Shown piece by piece: positions 53,001-61,484 of a stretch of DNA of 64,000 nt. Location: contig CAZMNW010000015.1 of NCBI GenBank assembly GCA_964567755.1, forward strand, positions 1 through 64,000. The letters are read 5' to 3'. Position numbers and translations under genes: made by a program. Each line of letters begins with the position of its first letter. Position 1 is the stretch's first letter. Source of the DNA: DASRJW01 sp964567755. GTDB lineage: Bacteria; Krumholzibacteriota; Krumholzibacteriia; G020349025. The notes beneath the pieces are model-generated. The model was not told the origin of the DNA, did not search any database, and saw only the letters and a list, made by a program, of their open reading frames with translations.

Positions 53001-54797
53001 GGTGCGCCGGATGACGTGTTCTTGTCGGTTGCGGAAATCCACGGCCTCGATCGCAACGGTGGACAGGGTGGCGGCGAGACCAGTCAAGACGAGTGTGGCG
53101 ACGCTGAAGCTGGTGAAACGCTCGTCGGCGAACAGGAAACGCAGGCGCGTACCGGCAGCGAGCACGGCGACCCCGACGATGGCGACGAGCGCCGAGGCTT
53201 GCAGCCACAGCGCCACACCGAGCCCGAGCCCGGTGATCGCCAGGAGTGCGCGCGACGCGCCGGACGGAATCAAGGTCGAAACCAGCAGCAGCGCCAGAAC
53301 GAGGACCGCAGACACGCTCATCAGCAGTGCACCATGGATGCAGAGCACGGCTGCGGAGCCAAGGTCGAGCGCGGAACCGAGGAGCGGCAGCGTCGTGTTC
53401 CGTGCCACCCATGTGGCGATGGCGAGCGCGGTCCACGCGGCCAGGGCAACGAGGATGGCGGCTGCAACCGTGCGCGCGCCGCTCGACACCCGAGACCGAG
53501 TGGGTGGTGTCGCCGGCTGCCGGCGTACGCGTCGAACGAAGAGGAGAAGCACGCTCGCGAGCAGCACAAGAGCCGTGGACAGCAGGTCGAACGGCGTGCG
53601 CAACAAGCCGCCGATTCCATGAATGCCAAATGCAGTCGGATTCAACACGCCGTGATCGGTCAACGACGGGGAGGGAAGATCGAGCCACGCGAGCAATGCG
53701 CGCGCCGCCCACAGAAGGACGATCCCCGCCAGCGGCTGATCCCACGACAAGCGCCACCATGCGGGTGAGCGACGCATCCAGGTCCAGCCCGCGATGGCCA
53801 AAGCCGCGAGCATGAGAATGCTCTGCAGGAGCCGCAACCGTCCGAGACGCTGCTGCATGGTGCTCTCGAGCGGTGGCGCGCTCAAGCGTCCGAGCAGGCG
53901 CGGGGCGCCATCGTCGCCACGGATGACGAAATCACCTTGCAGACCGTGGTCGGAATCCCCGTGGATCTCGATGTTCTTTTGCGTCAGATACGGCGGCACC
54001 AGGCGCGTTTCGTAATGGAGTTGCACGTCGATGTCGGTCGAGAGCTCGGCTGCGAGATCCCGGCCGGCGCGGGCGTCATGCGGGCGCTCGAATGTCGTGT
54101 AGACCGGGGTCTCGACGACAACGCGCGGAACGAGCACCGAATCAGCCGAGGCCGTTCCGGTCCGACCATCCTGCCGGTCGTAGACGAGAAAAGTGCCGAT
54201 GCTGGAGCGCCGGAAGTAGACCTCGCGTGCTCCCGGAGCGAAATGGGTCAGACGCACGCCACTCTCGGCCGCGTGCGTGGTGCCGGCCCAAGCCAGCAAT
54301 TGCCCGCTGGCGCCGAAGATGCGGATCCCCCAGGCCGAGGCAGGCCGGGATGGCGCACCCGCATGCACGAGCGAGTCGACGGCATCGAATAGACGCGGGG
54401 CCGCATCCGCCCCCTGGGGTGCCTCGGTCACGCTGATCTCGTAGGCGCGATCCCCGAGCGCGCGCGCCGCGGATTCCAGCTCCAACACCTGTGTGCGTAC
54501 GATCTCGAAGTGGCGGCGCAGCCGGTCCTCCACCTGCGTGGACCACGCAAGCGGCGTGGGCGCACGCACGAACAGTGGCAATGCCAGCCCGACGATCACC
54601 GTGGCCAGCCAGGCAGGTGCGGCCAAGCGGTGCGACACACCACGCGCGCGCAGCAGCCACGCCACCGACGCGAGCGCGCAGGCGACGAGGAGCGATGCCC
54701 GTACCGATATGGGCAAGCGCACCGTGTCGGTCGCTTCGAGCAGGAGGGCGACGCTGGCCGCGACTCCCAAGGCGATGGTCGAAGAAAATGTGCGCAT
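50013..54797 (-). CDS. Giant NtrY-like membrane histidine kinase
   Basis: A 1594-residue kinase. The first 75 residues hold three helices; about 80-330 is an extracytoplasmic sensor-like region; a second bundle of helices spans 335-600; another extracytoplasmic region lies at 620-850. Then comes the NtrY-type module: two helices (about 860-935), a large sensor region to 1190, a helix, a HAMP (about 1229-1281), PAS (VLGNIASGVVATDQEGRITAANAAAARIL), the dimerisation helix with His1383 in QVAHEIKNPLTPLKLSAQFMQQ and a full ATPase ending GTGLGLAITRSILDKLG. It is about twice the length of NtrY. No response regulator gene is adjacent, so the partner is encoded elsewhere. Confidence 0.85.
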   Translation of the reverse strand: MRTFSSTIALGVAASVALLLEATDTVRLPISVRASLLVACALASVAWLLRARGVSHRLAAPAWLATVIVGLALPLFVRAPTPLAWSTQVEDRLRRHFEIVRTQVLELESAARALGDRAYEISVTEAPQGADAAPRLFDAVDSLVHAGAPSRPASAWGIRIFGASGQLLAWAGTTHAAESGVRLTHFAPGAREVYFRRSSIGTFLVYDRQDGRTGTASADSVLVPRVVVETPVYTTFERPHDARAGRDLAAELSTDIDVQLHYETRLVPPYLTQKNIEIHGDSDHGLQGDFVIRGDDGAPRLLGRLSAPPLESTMQQRLGRLRLLQSILMLAALAIAGWTWMRRSPAWWRLSWDQPLAGIVLLWAARALLAWLDLPSPSLTDHGVLNPTAFGIHGIGGLLRTPFDLLSTALVLLASVLLLFVRRVRRQPATPPTRSRVSSGARTVAAAILVALAAWTALAIATWVARNTTLPLLGSALDLGSAAVLCIHGALLMSVSAVLVLALLLVSTLIPSGASRALLAITGLGLGVALWLQASALVAIVGVAVLAAGTRLRFLFADERFTSFSVATLVLTGLAATLSTVAIEAVDFRNRQEHVIRRTEEVRQMVDDVRPFVLKHVLQDLAADADLRRALTSSDPAPFSALAFEIWAGSLLRRLDWPCQVRVHDETGAVISEFSIGLPYSQDIQSPDFQERALAEEMLIEQTEIVASPVGTVRLYRGALPVRLGRSGPVRGIVVIDLPFAHESLALAANPRVRSPELLRPGRDASVGPRVEESELYLLAWLRHGSVIESSSPYLEVGQPLPDIGPAQAGWRRLRLLNATYVVTELPAGERTLLAGFQLLKPLDRLLEWTQVAALDFTAAVALLLGLVGLGRLRATSRVLPPLLIPKRLGFQQKLMGAFLVVALLPSVVISIATQNIMRERSTSRNRDAALLKARSAEAALADVVRRELQSARESEYVEWYLRHPEWWMQQSPPPARDIPEFSTITVFNGDGRPILDETLSSYSDAEGLRFVTASPRQVFASRDGHSQLNLGALEPVWVTPEGRDGAAPANPRLCYLYYRRRLTDGLLRDLAPILNTDISGFVGPHLVVSSQKSLAAAGLLPHLVPPGAFKSVLLGSNRYAVVEETAGAQRYYAGYLPLQDRFGHRIGVLAVQQLLQSDEFAVEVERTRALVVGLSTSMFVLTLALAVAFATRIFDPVRNLIEGTRRIAGGNLAFRLQARAGDEIGELERSFNDMAARLQTTRSDLDARRRYLEAVLGNIASGVVATDQEGRITAANAAAARILATTPDGLEGHTWMELAAAAQDPGTRSFWTHVGDAPAGEGAELTLLGGNDRVTLRLIVTALRPDADAESLGRVAIFEDLTELIRSKKLAAWAEMARQVAHEIKNPLTPLKLSAQFMQQAFHDRAEKFPEIFTDGMHTIVQQVDVLRRIASEFSDFGRMQTVEPKPLDLGALLRRVTAPYRGMQGIVLDLEPGDAAFPGDGITVLGDEEGLRKVFTNVMENAREAMNGKGRILLRVAPSSDGPVQILVADEGEGLTAEAHERLFEPYFSTKNTGTGLGLAITRSILDKLGGSISLVNRAGGGAEVRITLCRC

Positions 54798-54877
54798 GGG
54801 TCTCGGGCGATGTCTCCCGCGTCAGCGAAGCCGGCACCAGGTCGCCGGCAGGACCACGCCGAATGCAACGGCGGCGT

Positions 54878-55339
54878 TTATTTCAATGCGGTGATCTCGG
54901 CAATCACCCACCGCGATGCCTCGCGCGCCAGCGTCACCAGGACGCGATCTTGTGCAATGGGCCCTTTTCCTTGCACGCGATAGCGGCGCAGCGCCAGGGC
55001 GACCGCGATGGGCCTTTCCGCTTCCGGTGGGCGAAAGTCGAGGAATTGAAATTGCAGCGTCCGGGTCTGGTGGAAATGGCCGTCGAGGATGAGAATGCTC
55101 TGGCTCGGCGAGAAGCGACCGCTGCCGGGCTCGAGGTCCGGCAACGCGATCGACACTTTCCGCTCCCCAAGGTGCGCCACGATGCCGGCAACGTCCCCCC
55201 GGGACCAGGCGGTTTCCAGGCTGTGGAAAACTGCAGTCGCATTCGAGGGGTCGGGAGCGTCCTGCCCCGCGGCCAGGGTGGGAAGGGTCCACGGCAGCAG
55301 CAACCCCGAGATCCAGAGCAGGCGGAGCCAGGTCAACAT
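54878..55339 (-). CDS. DUF4783-like (NTF2-like) exported protein
   Basis: A 153-residue protein. Signal peptide LRLLWISGLLLPWTLPTLAAG; mature part has an NTF2-like pattern, FHSLETAWSRGDVAGIVAHLGERKVSIALP and SRWVIAEITALK. DUF4783-like domains are small ligand-binding or dimeric folds without known activity. Start at 55339 after GAGGGAG. It lies 80 bp upstream of the giant kinase gene and probably shares its operon, which suggests a link with its sensing. Confidence 0.7.
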   Translation of the reverse strand: MLTWLRLLWISGLLLPWTLPTLAAGQDAPDPSNATAVFHSLETAWSRGDVAGIVAHLGERKVSIALPDLEPGSGRFSPSQSILILDGHFHQTRTLQFQFLDFRPPEAERPIAVALALRRYRVQGKGPIAQDRVLVTLAREASRWVIAEITALK

Positions 55340-55434
55340 GCCACTCCCTCGGCTGGCGACGGCATCAGTCTAACGCAGGTCCGGCACCACGGATGAGGCG
55401 CTCACCATGCCATCGCCGGCTTTGTGGAATGCGC

Positions 55435-55440
55435 TATAGT
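55435..55440 (+). promoter_or_regulatory. Minus-10 TATAGT before the Ser/Thr kinase
   Basis: TATAGT ends seven bases before GTG at 55448, which is in frame with the kinase. This spacing fits a leaderless transcript; the ATG at 55496 would have a 48-nt leader. Confidence 0.45.
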
Positions 55441-55495
55441 TGAAGCCGTGCCGCGCCCGCGCGGTGCGGAACCTCCTCAGAAGAGAACTCGACTC

Positions 55496-56842
55496 ATGCC
55501 GGCGCACGCATCGGCAAGAACCCGCGGCGCCGCGGCGCTCCTCCGTCGCGGTGATGTGCTGCACAAGTACCGCATCGAGAAACTTCTCGGTGTGGGCGCC
55601 TTCGCGCGCGTCTACCGGGCCTACGACACCGTCGAAGGCTCGCACGTGGCGCTCAAGATCTTCGCCCCGCCGGTCCCCGAGTTGACCCAGAGCACGTTCC
55701 GCAACGAGGTGCGCATCATCTCGCGCCTGGATCACAAGAACATCATGCGGCTCAAGACCGCCGAGATCTTGAGTGGGCAGTTCGTCATGATCTCCGAGCT
55801 GGGGGAAGGTACGCTGCAGGACGCATTCGCCCGTCCACGCTCGGTGCGTTATGCGATCCACGTACTGGAGCAGGTGCTGGACGGCCTGGCCTGCGCGCAC
55901 GCCTGTGGTGTCATCCACCGTGACGTCAAGCCGGAGAACATCCTGATCTGGCGTGACGGGCGGGTAAAGATCGCCGACTTCGGCGTTTCCCGCCTCATCG
56001 ACCAGCCGGTGACGCACACCACGGCGACCGGCACGCCGAGCTACCGCGCGCCGGAACAAGCCTACGGCCGGCCGACGTTCGCGTCGGATGTCTTCGCCGT
56101 CGCCTTGGTGTTCTACGAGATGGTGACCCGGACGCTGCCACGCTGGCCGCTGCGCTGGCCCTTCGAACGCCACGAGATCTTTGGCGCCCGTGTGCCCGCC
56201 GCCCTCGTGCGCGTCATCCGCCGCGCGGTGACCTTCGACCTCGAACATCGCTATCGCGACGCGGGCACCATGCTGCGCGCGGTGCGTGCAGCGGTGCCGG
56301 AGCTCGCCACTGGGAACATGAGTGTCCCGCGCGCCGCGCCGGCAAAACGCTTGTCCTGGCGGCAGTATCGTCAGCGCGAGTTCGAGAAGCGCTTCGAGCG
56401 CCACCTGCAGCTCGAGTTCCGCTGCCACCGCTGTTCCGGCGCGCTGTCGGAGTTTATGCGCGTTTGCCCCTGGTGCGGTTTCCACAAGAACTCGTTTGCG
56501 GGGATCACCCGTTTCCCGGGTGTTTGCAATCGCTGCGAGCACGGCGTGCACGAAGATTGGAAGTACTGCGCCTGGTGCTACGGGCCCGGATTCGGCCACG
56601 TCTCGCATCTGCCGAGTCGGGATGCCCGTTACGGCGGTCGCTGTTCCCGCTGTGGCGAGCGCCGGCTCCTGCCGCACATGCAGCACTGCCCTTGGTGCAA
56701 CGCGCGCCTTCGACCCTGGCGAAGTCGGCTGTTGGCGGAGCGCTGTGCGGCGTGCGCCAACCCTGTGGCAGACGACTACTGGGAATTCTGCGCTTGGTGC
56801 GGCAAACAAGTGCAGAGCCAGCGGCGGCGCAAGACCGGCTGA
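55496..56842 (+). CDS. Ser/Thr protein kinase with four C-terminal zinc ribbons
   Basis: A 448-residue soluble eukaryotic-like kinase. Kinase motifs are complete: glycine loop LGVGAFARVY, VALKIF with the ATP-binding Lys, HRDVKPEN with catalytic Asp143, DFGVSRL and APEQAYG. After about residue 285 come four double-cysteine knuckles at Cys310/313-324/327, 344/347-358/361, 383/386-398/401 and 417/420-432/435, each ending C-A/P-W-C. No transmembrane helix, unlike PknB kinases. Four ribbons suggest binding to nucleic acid, protein or zinc sensing. The start is uncertain: GTG 55448 in frame may be the leaderless start. The PP2C at 31 kb could oppose it. Confidence 0.85.
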   Translation: MPAHASARTRGAAALLRRGDVLHKYRIEKLLGVGAFARVYRAYDTVEGSHVALKIFAPPVPELTQSTFRNEVRIISRLDHKNIMRLKTAEILSGQFVMISELGEGTLQDAFARPRSVRYAIHVLEQVLDGLACAHACGVIHRDVKPENILIWRDGRVKIADFGVSRLIDQPVTHTTATGTPSYRAPEQAYGRPTFASDVFAVALVFYEMVTRTLPRWPLRWPFERHEIFGARVPAALVRVIRRAVTFDLEHRYRDAGTMLRAVRAAVPELATGNMSVPRAAPAKRLSWRQYRQREFEKRFERHLQLEFRCHRCSGALSEFMRVCPWCGFHKNSFAGITRFPGVCNRCEHGVHEDWKYCAWCYGPGFGHVSHLPSRDARYGGRCSRCGERRLLPHMQHCPWCNARLRPWRSRLLAERCAACANPVADDYWEFCAWCGKQVQSQRRRKTG

Positions 56843-56855
56843 GTCTGCACGCGAC

Positions 56856-57377
56856 TCAGCGCGCGAACAAGATGCGGTACGCGAGCACGCCCCACATCCC
56901 CAAACCACACACCGTTTTCACGCACGCGCCCAGAACGCGGCCGAGAAACGCGGCGCGGCCCGCGCGCAGCGCCCGGTCCATGTGCCGCTGCGCCCGATAC
57001 TCGAGCGCCACCGCACCGAGAAACGAGCCGAGAAAGGCGCCACACAGCGCGCCGAGCGGGGGCATGAGCGGTGCCATCCCAATCCCGCCCACGATGCCGC
57101 CGAGACACGAGCCCGCGACCCCCGCGCGCGTAGCACCGCGCTTGGCGGTGAACCCGACGCCGACGGCGAACTCCAGGCCTTCCGCCAATCCGGCGAGTGC
57201 CGCGAGCACGACCAGTGTCCAAAGTCCCACCGGCTGCCACTGCGTCGCCAGCCCGTAGAGCGCCGCCATGCCGAGGAGGATCCAATTGGCCGGCAGGCCG
57301 AAAACATGCAGCAGCAGCACCGCGGCGCCGCAGGCGAGCACGAGGGATGGGACGAGAATCGCAAGGAACTCGGACAT
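56856..57377 (-). CDS. DUF456 family membrane protein
   Basis: A 173-residue protein with about five hydrophobic helices (VLACGAAVLLLHVFGLPANWILLGMAALYG, VGLWTLVVLAALAGLAEGLEF, GGIVGGIGMAPLMPPLGALCGAFLGSFLGA), the DUF456 pattern. The stretch GLPANWILLG and the Gly-rich repeat GCLGGIVGGIG-like are typical. Function unknown; often near secretion or envelope genes. It lies 18 bp after the secF start side, in the same leftward orientation, so it is probably the last gene of the secDF unit; stop-to-stop gap to the kinase gene is 13 bp. Confidence 0.85.
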   Translation of the reverse strand: MSEFLAILVPSLVLACGAAVLLLHVFGLPANWILLGMAALYGLATQWQPVGLWTLVVLAALAGLAEGLEFAVGVGFTAKRGATRAGVAGSCLGGIVGGIGMAPLMPPLGALCGAFLGSFLGAVALEYRAQRHMDRALRAGRAAFLGRVLGACVKTVCGLGMWGVLAYRILFAR

Positions 57378-57395
57378 GCGCCGAACCTACGTGGG

Positions 57396-58358
57396 CTAGG
57401 AAGTCGATCGCGTCGTGTCCGCCTTGGACATCCGGTGGTACCACTGGATCACCAGCGGCGAAGCGACGAAGATCGACGAGTATGTGCCGACGACGACGCC
57501 AATGGCCAACACCCAAGCGAAGTCCTTGATGACGTCGCCGCCATAAATGAGCAGCGAAATCAACACCAACATGGTGGTGACGCTGGTGAGCAAAGTGCGC
57601 GACAAGGTCTTGTTGATGGCGCCGTTGAAGATGCGGTCGACGCTTTCGCGGCGCTGCTTGAGCTTGAGCTCCTCGCGGATGCGGTCGAAGATCACGATGG
57701 TGTCGTTGACGGAGTAACCCGCGAGCGTCAAGAAGGCGGCGACGATGGACAGCGTCACTTCTTTGTTGAAGAGCGAGAACAGACCGAGCGTGAGCAGCAG
57801 GTCGTGCGCCAGCGCGGCGACGGTCGCGACGCCGAAGAGCCACTCGAAGCGCCAGGCGATGTAGAGCAGAATAAGCAGAATGGAAAGCAGCATGGCCTGC
57901 ACCGCCGCACCGCGCAGCTCGCTGCCGACCTTGGGGCCGATCGATTCGAGCGACAGCAAGGTCACGGTCTGGTTCGGGAAGCGCTGCCGCAGCGCTTGCA
58001 GGATGGCGTCGGAGCTGGTCGATCCGAGCGTCGAGGGTGTTGCCGTCTCCGCCACCGTTTCCGTGGATGGCAGGTGGATCAAGAACGAGGTGCGCTGGCC
58101 TTGCTGCACCGCCTGAATGCTGCGGTTGTCGTACCCGGCACCGCCGACCGCATCACGAACGGGCACGATGTCGGCGGCCGTGGTGCCGTCGATCTGGACG
58201 TCGATCTGCACGCCGCCGGTGAACTCGACTCCCAAGCGCAAGCCGCCGCGCACCGCGATCGATCCGAGGCCGATGACGAGCGTGACGACGGAAACGACGA
58301 AGCCCACCTTGCGCCGGCCGATGAAGTCGAAATTCGTTTCCTTGATCAACTGCAGCAT
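57396..58358 (-). CDS. secF: Protein translocase subunit SecF
   Basis: A 320-residue inner-membrane partner of SecD that aids late protein export using the proton gradient. Six helices; after the first, the periplasmic loop carries RLGVEFTGGVQIDVQIDG (the family FTGG motif), and the rest has AWRFEWLFGVATVAALAHDLLLTLG, GYSVNDTIVIFDRIREEL and RTLLTSVTTMLVLISLLIYGG. Start ATG 58358 after a weak GGAAACC; the long in-frame extension overlaps secD and is not used. 29 bp separate it from secD. DUF456 follows. Confidence 0.95.
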   Translation of the reverse strand: MLQLIKETNFDFIGRRKVGFVVSVVTLVIGLGSIAVRGGLRLGVEFTGGVQIDVQIDGTTAADIVPVRDAVGGAGYDNRSIQAVQQGQRTSFLIHLPSTETVAETATPSTLGSTSSDAILQALRQRFPNQTVTLLSLESIGPKVGSELRGAAVQAMLLSILLILLYIAWRFEWLFGVATVAALAHDLLLTLGLFSLFNKEVTLSIVAAFLTLAGYSVNDTIVIFDRIREELKLKQRRESVDRIFNGAINKTLSRTLLTSVTTMLVLISLLIYGGDVIKDFAWVLAIGVVVGTYSSIFVASPLVIQWYHRMSKADTTRSTS

Positions 58359-58387
58359 GGTTTCCGATCCGGATTGGGGTTCAGCCC

Positions 58388-60115
58388 TCAGATGCTCAGT
58401 TTCTGCAGGCGCCGCTTGCGGGTCAGGAGGTCGAAGATGAAGCGGGTGACAAAGAGCGCGGTGAACATCGAGGTGGTGATGCCAATGCAAAGCGTGACGG
58501 CGAAGCCCTTCACGGGCCCGGTGCCGTAGTACAGCAGCACGATGCCGGCGAAGAGCGTGGTCAAGTTGGAGTCGACGATGGCGGAGAGAGCGCCCTTGTA
58601 CCCGGCCTCGATCGCAGAGCTGACCGTCTTGGCCTTGCGCAGCTCTTCGCGGATGCGTTCGAAGATGAGCACGTTGGCGTCCACCGCCATCGCCACGGCG
58701 AGCACCATGCCGGCAATCCCGGGCAGCGACAATGCCGCGCCGAGAGTTGCCATGGCCGCGAGCGTGATGATCAGGTTGAGCGCGAGCCCGAGCGCCGCCA
58801 CCAGCCCGGAGAATTGGTAGTAGACGATGAGGAAGCTGACGCTGAGCCCGAGCCCGACGAGACCTCCCACCAAGCCACGGCGCAGTGAATCGCTGCCGAG
58901 CGTCGGCCCCACGGTGCGCTCTTCGACGATGTGGAGACTCACGGGCAGCGCACCGGCACGCAGCACGATCGCCAGGTCGCGCGCCTCCTCGTCGGTGAAG
59001 GAACCGCTGATTTGGCCTTGGCCATTCGGGATGCGGTTGCGGATGGAGGGTGCCGATTTCACCACGCCATCGAGGATGATGCACAGCTGCTTGCCGACGT
59101 TGTCCGCGGTCAGACGCGAGAACGTGCGCGCACCACGGCGGTTCAAGCGAAAGTCGATGAGCATCGAGCCCGGGCGGTCCGGGTCGGGGCCGATGCTCGC
59201 GTCCTCCAAGGAGTCGCCGGTCAAATCCTTTTCCGTGCTCACGAGATAGAGCAACCGGGCGGAGACGCCATCCGCCGTGCGCGGTCCTTCCTCGCTGCTC
59301 CACAAGAATTCGGCGCGCGGCACGGCGGTCGCGAGTGCGGCGCGCACGTCACTGTCGGCCAGAAGCTCGCGCACGCGCTGCACGCGGAATCCATCGTCGG
59401 GAACGTAAAGGGCACCGAACTGCAACTGCACGAACAAGCCGCTGAACGGGTTGGTCGGCTGCTCGGGAGTGACGCGCGGCAATTCCGGCAGGTGCAGCGA
59501 ATCGGCCGCGGACGTCCCGGTGGTGTCGGCCACGGCAGCGTTGGAATCTGCCGGCGACACGGCCGAGCTCTGGGAACCGGGCGGGTTAGCCACTTCGGGG
59601 TTCGTGGGCGGCCCCTTCGCCACCAGGACCACGTCGATGGCTTGAATGGCCTTGACGAGATCCGGGGTCTCGCGCACCAGGCGAAACTCGAGCTGGGCGA
59701 CGTCCCCCAGGAGGCCTTTGGCGCGTTCCGGGTCGTCCACTCCCGGCAGTTGGATCAAGATGCGGTCGTTGCCCTGGCGCGCGATTGTCGGCTCGGTGAC
59801 ACCGAACTGATCCACCCGTGTCGAGAGGATCTCCATCACCCGGTCCTGAGCGTCGTGCGCATCGGAATCACGCACCATGCCGCGGTCGAGCTCCATCACC
59901 ACGTGCATGCCACCTTGCAGGTCCAGTCCCAACTTCATGGACTTGTCGGCCACTGAACGCATGTTGCGCCGTTCCGCTTCGGAGAGCGCCGCGACCTGCT
60001 CGGGTGTCAGCTTGTGGTACTTCGAGAAGTAGCGATAGGTCGGATAGAGAAGGAACAAGCTCGCGCCGGCGACCAGCAAGATGACGATGAGCCGGGTCGT
60101 GAGATTGCGGTCCAT
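58388..60115 (-). CDS. secD: Protein translocase subunit SecD
   Basis: A 575-residue membrane protein. The first helix (residues 8-27) is followed by KLGLDLQGGMHVVMEL, the D1 motif, then the large periplasmic region including RILIQLPGVDDPERAK and, before the helices, ALPVSLHIVEERTVGPTLGSDSLRRG. Five more helices with GVSGIAGMVLAVAMAVDANVLIFERIREEL-like block follow. A Pro/Ser/Ala-rich linker in the periplasmic part (about 180-230) is longer than usual. A strong promoter TTGACG-16-TATAAT lies 145 bp upstream. ATG 60115 after GAGAGGA. Confidence 0.95.
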   Translation of the reverse strand: MDRNLTTRLIVILLVAGASLFLLYPTYRYFSKYHKLTPEQVAALSEAERRNMRSVADKSMKLGLDLQGGMHVVMELDRGMVRDSDAHDAQDRVMEILSTRVDQFGVTEPTIARQGNDRILIQLPGVDDPERAKGLLGDVAQLEFRLVRETPDLVKAIQAIDVVLVAKGPPTNPEVANPPGSQSSAVSPADSNAAVADTTGTSAADSLHLPELPRVTPEQPTNPFSGLFVQLQFGALYVPDDGFRVQRVRELLADSDVRAALATAVPRAEFLWSSEEGPRTADGVSARLLYLVSTEKDLTGDSLEDASIGPDPDRPGSMLIDFRLNRRGARTFSRLTADNVGKQLCIILDGVVKSAPSIRNRIPNGQGQISGSFTDEEARDLAIVLRAGALPVSLHIVEERTVGPTLGSDSLRRGLVGGLVGLGLSVSFLIVYYQFSGLVAALGLALNLIITLAAMATLGAALSLPGIAGMVLAVAMAVDANVLIFERIREELRKAKTVSSAIEAGYKGALSAIVDSNLTTLFAGIVLLYYGTGPVKGFAVTLCIGITTSMFTALFVTRFIFDLLTRKRRLQKLSI

Positions 60116-60259
60116 GCGTCCTCTCGAGGCGTCGCGGCGTTCGCCCCCACGACCCCTGGGGTCTCGGGTTAGGCCGTCGTCGCGTGAGTCGTCGTTCGGA
60201 AGGAACGGGATCCGGATCGAAGCCTCGGATGCGCACGCCCAGTGAGTTAGAGCCTCGCC

Positions 60260-60287
60260 ATTATAGGGCGCTTCGGGGGTCCGTCAA
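60260..60287 (-). promoter_or_regulatory. Strong promoter of secDF
   Basis: TTGACG at 60287-60282, a 16-bp spacer and a perfect TATAAT at 60265-60260 on the minus strand; predicted start near 60253 gives a leader of about 138 nt to secD. Spacing is the same as at 13245-13272. Confidence 0.75.
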
Positions 60288-60299
60288 GCGCCAGACCTC

Positions 60300-61466
60300 T
60301 CAGGAAGCCGCTGGCTTGCCTCTCAGCTCCTCGAGCGTGACGAAGCGGATGCCCTCGGCCTGCAGCCTGGGAATCAGTGCCTTCAGCGCCTCCAAGGTGT
60401 ATGGACGGGGGTGCGCGATTCCGACCGCCAGGCCACGCCGGCGCGCGATCGCGCCGAGTTGCTCGAGCCGGGTGGCGACGGTCTCGACGGATTCCGTTTC
60501 GGTGTCGAGGAAGAGATCGTTGCGCACGCTCCACACGCCTTCGGCGCGAGCGGCGCGGTAGGCGACGCTGCGCGGTGTCGTCACGCTGTCCAAAAAGAAC
60601 AGGCCGCGCCGGGACAGCACCGTGGCGAAGGCCTTCATCGTCGCCGGGTCCGCGGTCACGCGTGAGCCCATGTGGTTGTTGACGCCGACGAATCCCGGGT
60701 ACTTGTGCTGATACTTTTCGACCAACGCTTCCATCGCGCTCGTCTCCATGCCGAGGGTGATCGGATGGCGGCCGGCGTTCTCGTCGCCCTCGGGCTCCAT
60801 GGGCAGATGCAACAGCGCCGGCAGGCCGCGTTTCGCGGCGGCGCGGAAAGCGTCGTCACTGCGCGACAGATCGGGGAGTACGGCGAGAGTCATCGGCACG
60901 CCGAGATCGAGGATGCCGCGCGTCGTCGCGTTGAGGTTGTGACCCAGATCGTCGATGACGAGCGCGATTCGCACCGTCTTGCCCGCGGGCGGTGGCGGCG
61001 GCGCCGGCCGCACGACGATGCGATGCGTCGGGCGCGCGGCGAAGCCGAGGGCGATCACTACCTCGCCACGGCGCGCATGCAGCTCTTGAGCGGCCAGCAC
61101 TTGGGCGCCGGCCGCGCGCGCCGCGCGTGTGATCCACAGATTGCACAACGTGGGCGTGAGATGCGCCGGCGCGCGAAACGTGTACTGGCGCAACGACGAG
61201 CGCGGTTCGGTGGCGCGGCGGGTGTCGACATCGCCGCGCAGCAGGCCCATGGACAGGAAGCGCTCGGCGAGAGCGACGTCGAGGTGAACGGCCAGGCGCG
61301 ACAGGAAGGGCCGCGTCAGCCCGGCGCGCACGAGCATCACGTTGCCTGCGCGCGAGGTGAGCAGGGTCACGCCGCCGAGCAGGACCAGTCCGCAGGCGAG
61401 CGCGATCAAGACAAAGCGCGGGCGCGCTCTCCGCTCCCGTCGCACCACCCCACCCCACCGCACCAC
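60300..61466 (-). CDS. Divergent polysaccharide deacetylase (YibQ-like)
   Basis: A 388-residue protein. One N-terminal helix (FVLIALACGLVLLGGVTLL) anchors it; a middle region is followed after a PPPPP linker by the deacetylase fold: RIALVIDDLGHNLNATTRGILDLGVPMTLAVLPDL, LPALLHLPMEPEG, GVNNHMGSRVT and GIAHPRPYTLEAL carry the metal-site-like residues of this family. Activity of members is poorly known; peptidoglycan or polysaccharide trimming is plausible. The start is taken as GTG 61466, six bases after TGGAGG; TTG 61484 is the longest reading. Terminator-like hairpin lies just upstream at 61485-61510. Confidence 0.82.
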   Translation of the reverse strand: MVRWGGVVRRERRARPRFVLIALACGLVLLGGVTLLTSRAGNVMLVRAGLTRPFLSRLAVHLDVALAERFLSMGLLRGDVDTRRATEPRSSLRQYTFRAPAHLTPTLCNLWITRAARAAGAQVLAAQELHARRGEVVIALGFAARPTHRIVVRPAPPPPPAGKTVRIALVIDDLGHNLNATTRGILDLGVPMTLAVLPDLSRSDDAFRAAAKRGLPALLHLPMEPEGDENAGRHPITLGMETSAMEALVEKYQHKYPGFVGVNNHMGSRVTADPATMKAFATVLSRRGLFFLDSVTTPRSVAYRAARAEGVWSVRNDLFLDTETESVETVATRLEQLGAIARRRGLAVGIAHPRPYTLEALKALIPRLQAEGIRFVTLEELRGKPAAS

Positions 61467-61484
61467 GGAAGCCTCCACAAGCAA

